From Erpobdella octoculata (Eukaryota > Annelida > Clitellata > Hirudinida > Erpobdellidae), in NCBI GenBank assembly GCA_963978895.1, contig OZ022238.1, positions 49,127,605 to 49,191,604 of the forward strand: a stretch of DNA of 64,000 bases. Reading direction: 5' to 3'. Shown here piece after piece: positions 61,890-64,000 of the stretch. The notes under the pieces are model-generated. The model was not told where the DNA came from and searched no databases. It saw nothing but the letters and a program-made list of their open reading frames with translations. Each line of letters begins with the position of its first letter. Position 1 is the stretch's first letter. Made by a program: the position numbers and the translations under genes.

Positions 61890-64000
61890 CCAGATGTGCC
61901 TTATTCTTCGGATAAAAGACATTTCTAATTTCTGTCGTCCAACCACGACTCGGGTTTTTCTAGAGCGCAGCCAATCAAACCAGGAAATATTTTTAACCAC
62001 CAATAATTGAAAAATGCCAGAATAAACTAACCAAAGGAACAGAAGAATATTTGTGCATTTGTTTTCATACATTCATTCGCACCAACTCATTCATACGTTA
62101 AACTGCAGACTGTCTCTCTCTCTTTATTTTGTTTTATATTCCCGTTTCTATATAAACGCTTTCAATCGAGTATTTATTTTGGTTTTTCTTATATTTTTTT
62201 GTGTTTTTTTTCATGGGAGTTTCTAATTGAGAAAGAAAATCCAAGATTGTTTTTCCTACCTATGTATATCGTTAAGCCAGGTATCTTACACGTAATCTTG
62301 TGATTTCTTTCTTTTGCCTTTTTCGCCTTTTCACTTATTCGATTATTTAAAATTTTTCATTCTACAACCTGGACGTCTTTCTGTCTCTATGTATGTCTGT
62401 GCGTCCGTCTGTCTGTCTGTCTGTGTGTCCGTCCGTCTGTCTGAGTGTCTGTCCGTCCGTCTATCTGTCTGTTTGTCCGTAAATCTGTCTGTCCGTCTAT
62501 CTGTCTGAAGCTTGTCCGACACGAACAGGGGTGCAAATGCTATCCGTTGTTGACACATTTTATTGCAGAGAAACAAACAAGTTTTATAATTCAATAAAAA
62601 TATTAACCGAGTTTGCTTTGGATACGATTTAAATAATCGAAATAACAATAATATTACCAACAACAATAATAATTAGAAAAATATTAATCATAGTATCAAT
62701 AATACCTATTAAAAATAGTTATAAAAATAAGATGGATAATCATAGTAATAACAATAATAATCTGTTATTTCGTTTATAATAGTTTATATTATTCAATTTT
62801 TTAATTAATCTATTTAAAAGTTTAAATGATTAATTTAATTTTATTTTGATTCCGGGTAAAGCCTTTAGCCGGGCGCCATTTGTATGGGATGTCAAAATAG
62901 GTATTTTATCAAGTAGATTTTTGAAAAACCTACGACTTTTCCCCCGGTTATCTGGTTCTTAAAAGAACAATTTTTTTGGAAAAATACCTACAATTACCCC
63001 CCCCCCCCGGTCATCAGCTATATTTGCAGAAAAAGTTTAAGAGATCTTTTAAACTTTCCAAGGCCAATAATTACACAACTTGAAAAAGAAGCTTTCGAAT
63101 CGAGACCACTGCACGCTGAAGGTGATGATGATGATGACGACGAGGAAGAGGGTTATGATGATGATGTTGACAATGATGATGATGATAATGATGAGGAAGA
63201 AGATGGTGATAGTAGTTATGACTTCACAGAAAAAGAGATTTAAAATTACTAAACGACTTGTCCACAATCAGAATTGAGCAAAATGAAATGATTGAAACTA
63301 TTTACAATGTTACCAGTATAACAATAGGAAGCATTTTGCCATTAATTCTACCAATCGATTAAATTATCAATTAATCGAACTTTTAATAAACTAACTCTAG
63401 ATATAGTCAACTGCTTATAGCCAGATTTGTCCACGGGTTATGTCGGGTCAAGCCAATAAATTTCCTTAAAATAATTTACATACATAAAATATCTCTAATG
63501 ATTAATACACAAATCGTTTTATTATTATACGTTTTATCGTCAAAAAATGAGAAAACCCCTAAAAAACCGGAGAAACGCCGAGTAACTTAATTGGGAAGAA
63601 AAAACTTCTTAGCCAATAAAGTTGTTCGATTATATCAAGTATAAACACAAACCCATTGCATTTTTAAATGAACGAGACAAAAGAGAAATCAATACTTTTT
63701 CAACCAGTTTGTCGTAACGCTTCGTTTCAGCACTGTCGGAGAAAGAGATAGAGAGACTTGTCTCCTTTAGCGGACACCACAGTGACAGATACCCGATCAC
63801 GACTTTTAGCGACAAAAGTTGAATCAATCGAAATAATGAAATAGGGACATACAAGAAGCAGGACTCTTGTAATATTGAATATTGTCTAAAAATAATAAAT
63901 AGTAAATACAAAATTAAAATTATTAGGCGTGGGCAAGGCTGGGTCGGGCCGGGTCACTTTATCGAGAAAGTGATGGGCTAGGTCGGAAAAATTGGTTTCA
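61890..64000. other. SAMD4 3' UTR and downstream non-coding DNA
   Basis: An AATAAA at 62021-62026, 132 bp past the stop, is a candidate poly(A) signal. A (CTGT)n-rich run lies at about 62380-62510 and a (GAT)n-rich stretch at about 63122-63200. The last 75 bases (gggtcgggccgggtc) resemble the gggccg-rich part of the repeat at 58.1-58.4 kb. No gene was seen. Confidence 0.5.

Overview
The window is genomic DNA from an animal, most likely a marine or other invertebrate. It is AT-rich, full of microsatellites and minisatellites, carries several transposon classes, and its genes have many small exons with GT-AG introns. The species cannot be named from the sequence. I assembled exons by hand from conserved protein families, splice sites and codon phase; four genes could be closed this way.

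Layout. A lysine/glutamate-rich first exon of an unidentified gene (398-918, minus) lies head-to-head with AP4S1, the AP-4 adaptor sigma subunit (1227-2489, plus), which includes a 12-nt micro-exon. An unidentified Gln-rich open frame lies at 4676-5536 (minus). An R7-family RGS gene (RGS6/7/9/11 type; DEP, GGL and RGS domains) runs on the minus strand from about 24890 to 9033 in 15 exons. All of its junctions are phase-consistent, but its second coding exon has one extra base. Next to it, divergently, is SLC35B2/PAPST1, the Golgi PAPS transporter (26104-30230, plus, 7 exons). From 30.2 to 54 kb the window is repeats and transposons: a fold-back element, decayed hAT transposases, an uninterrupted 1022-residue non-LTR retrotransposon ORF, an RTE-like fragment, a hAT element with perfect 8-bp target duplications, and many tandem arrays. 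A Smaug/SAMD4 gene (54283-61889, plus, 15 exons) closes the window.

The genes do not form a pathway: they cover vesicle coats, G-protein signalling, sulfate-donor transport and translational repression. The most unusual feature is a pair of elements (6439-7181 and 31553-32994). Their terminal inverted repeats are made of degenerate 15-bp tandem repeats whose variants occur in the same outside-to-inside order in both arms. The two elements have different sequences but their 15-bp units agree at 10 of 15 positions. They resemble fold-back (FB/TU-like) transposons.
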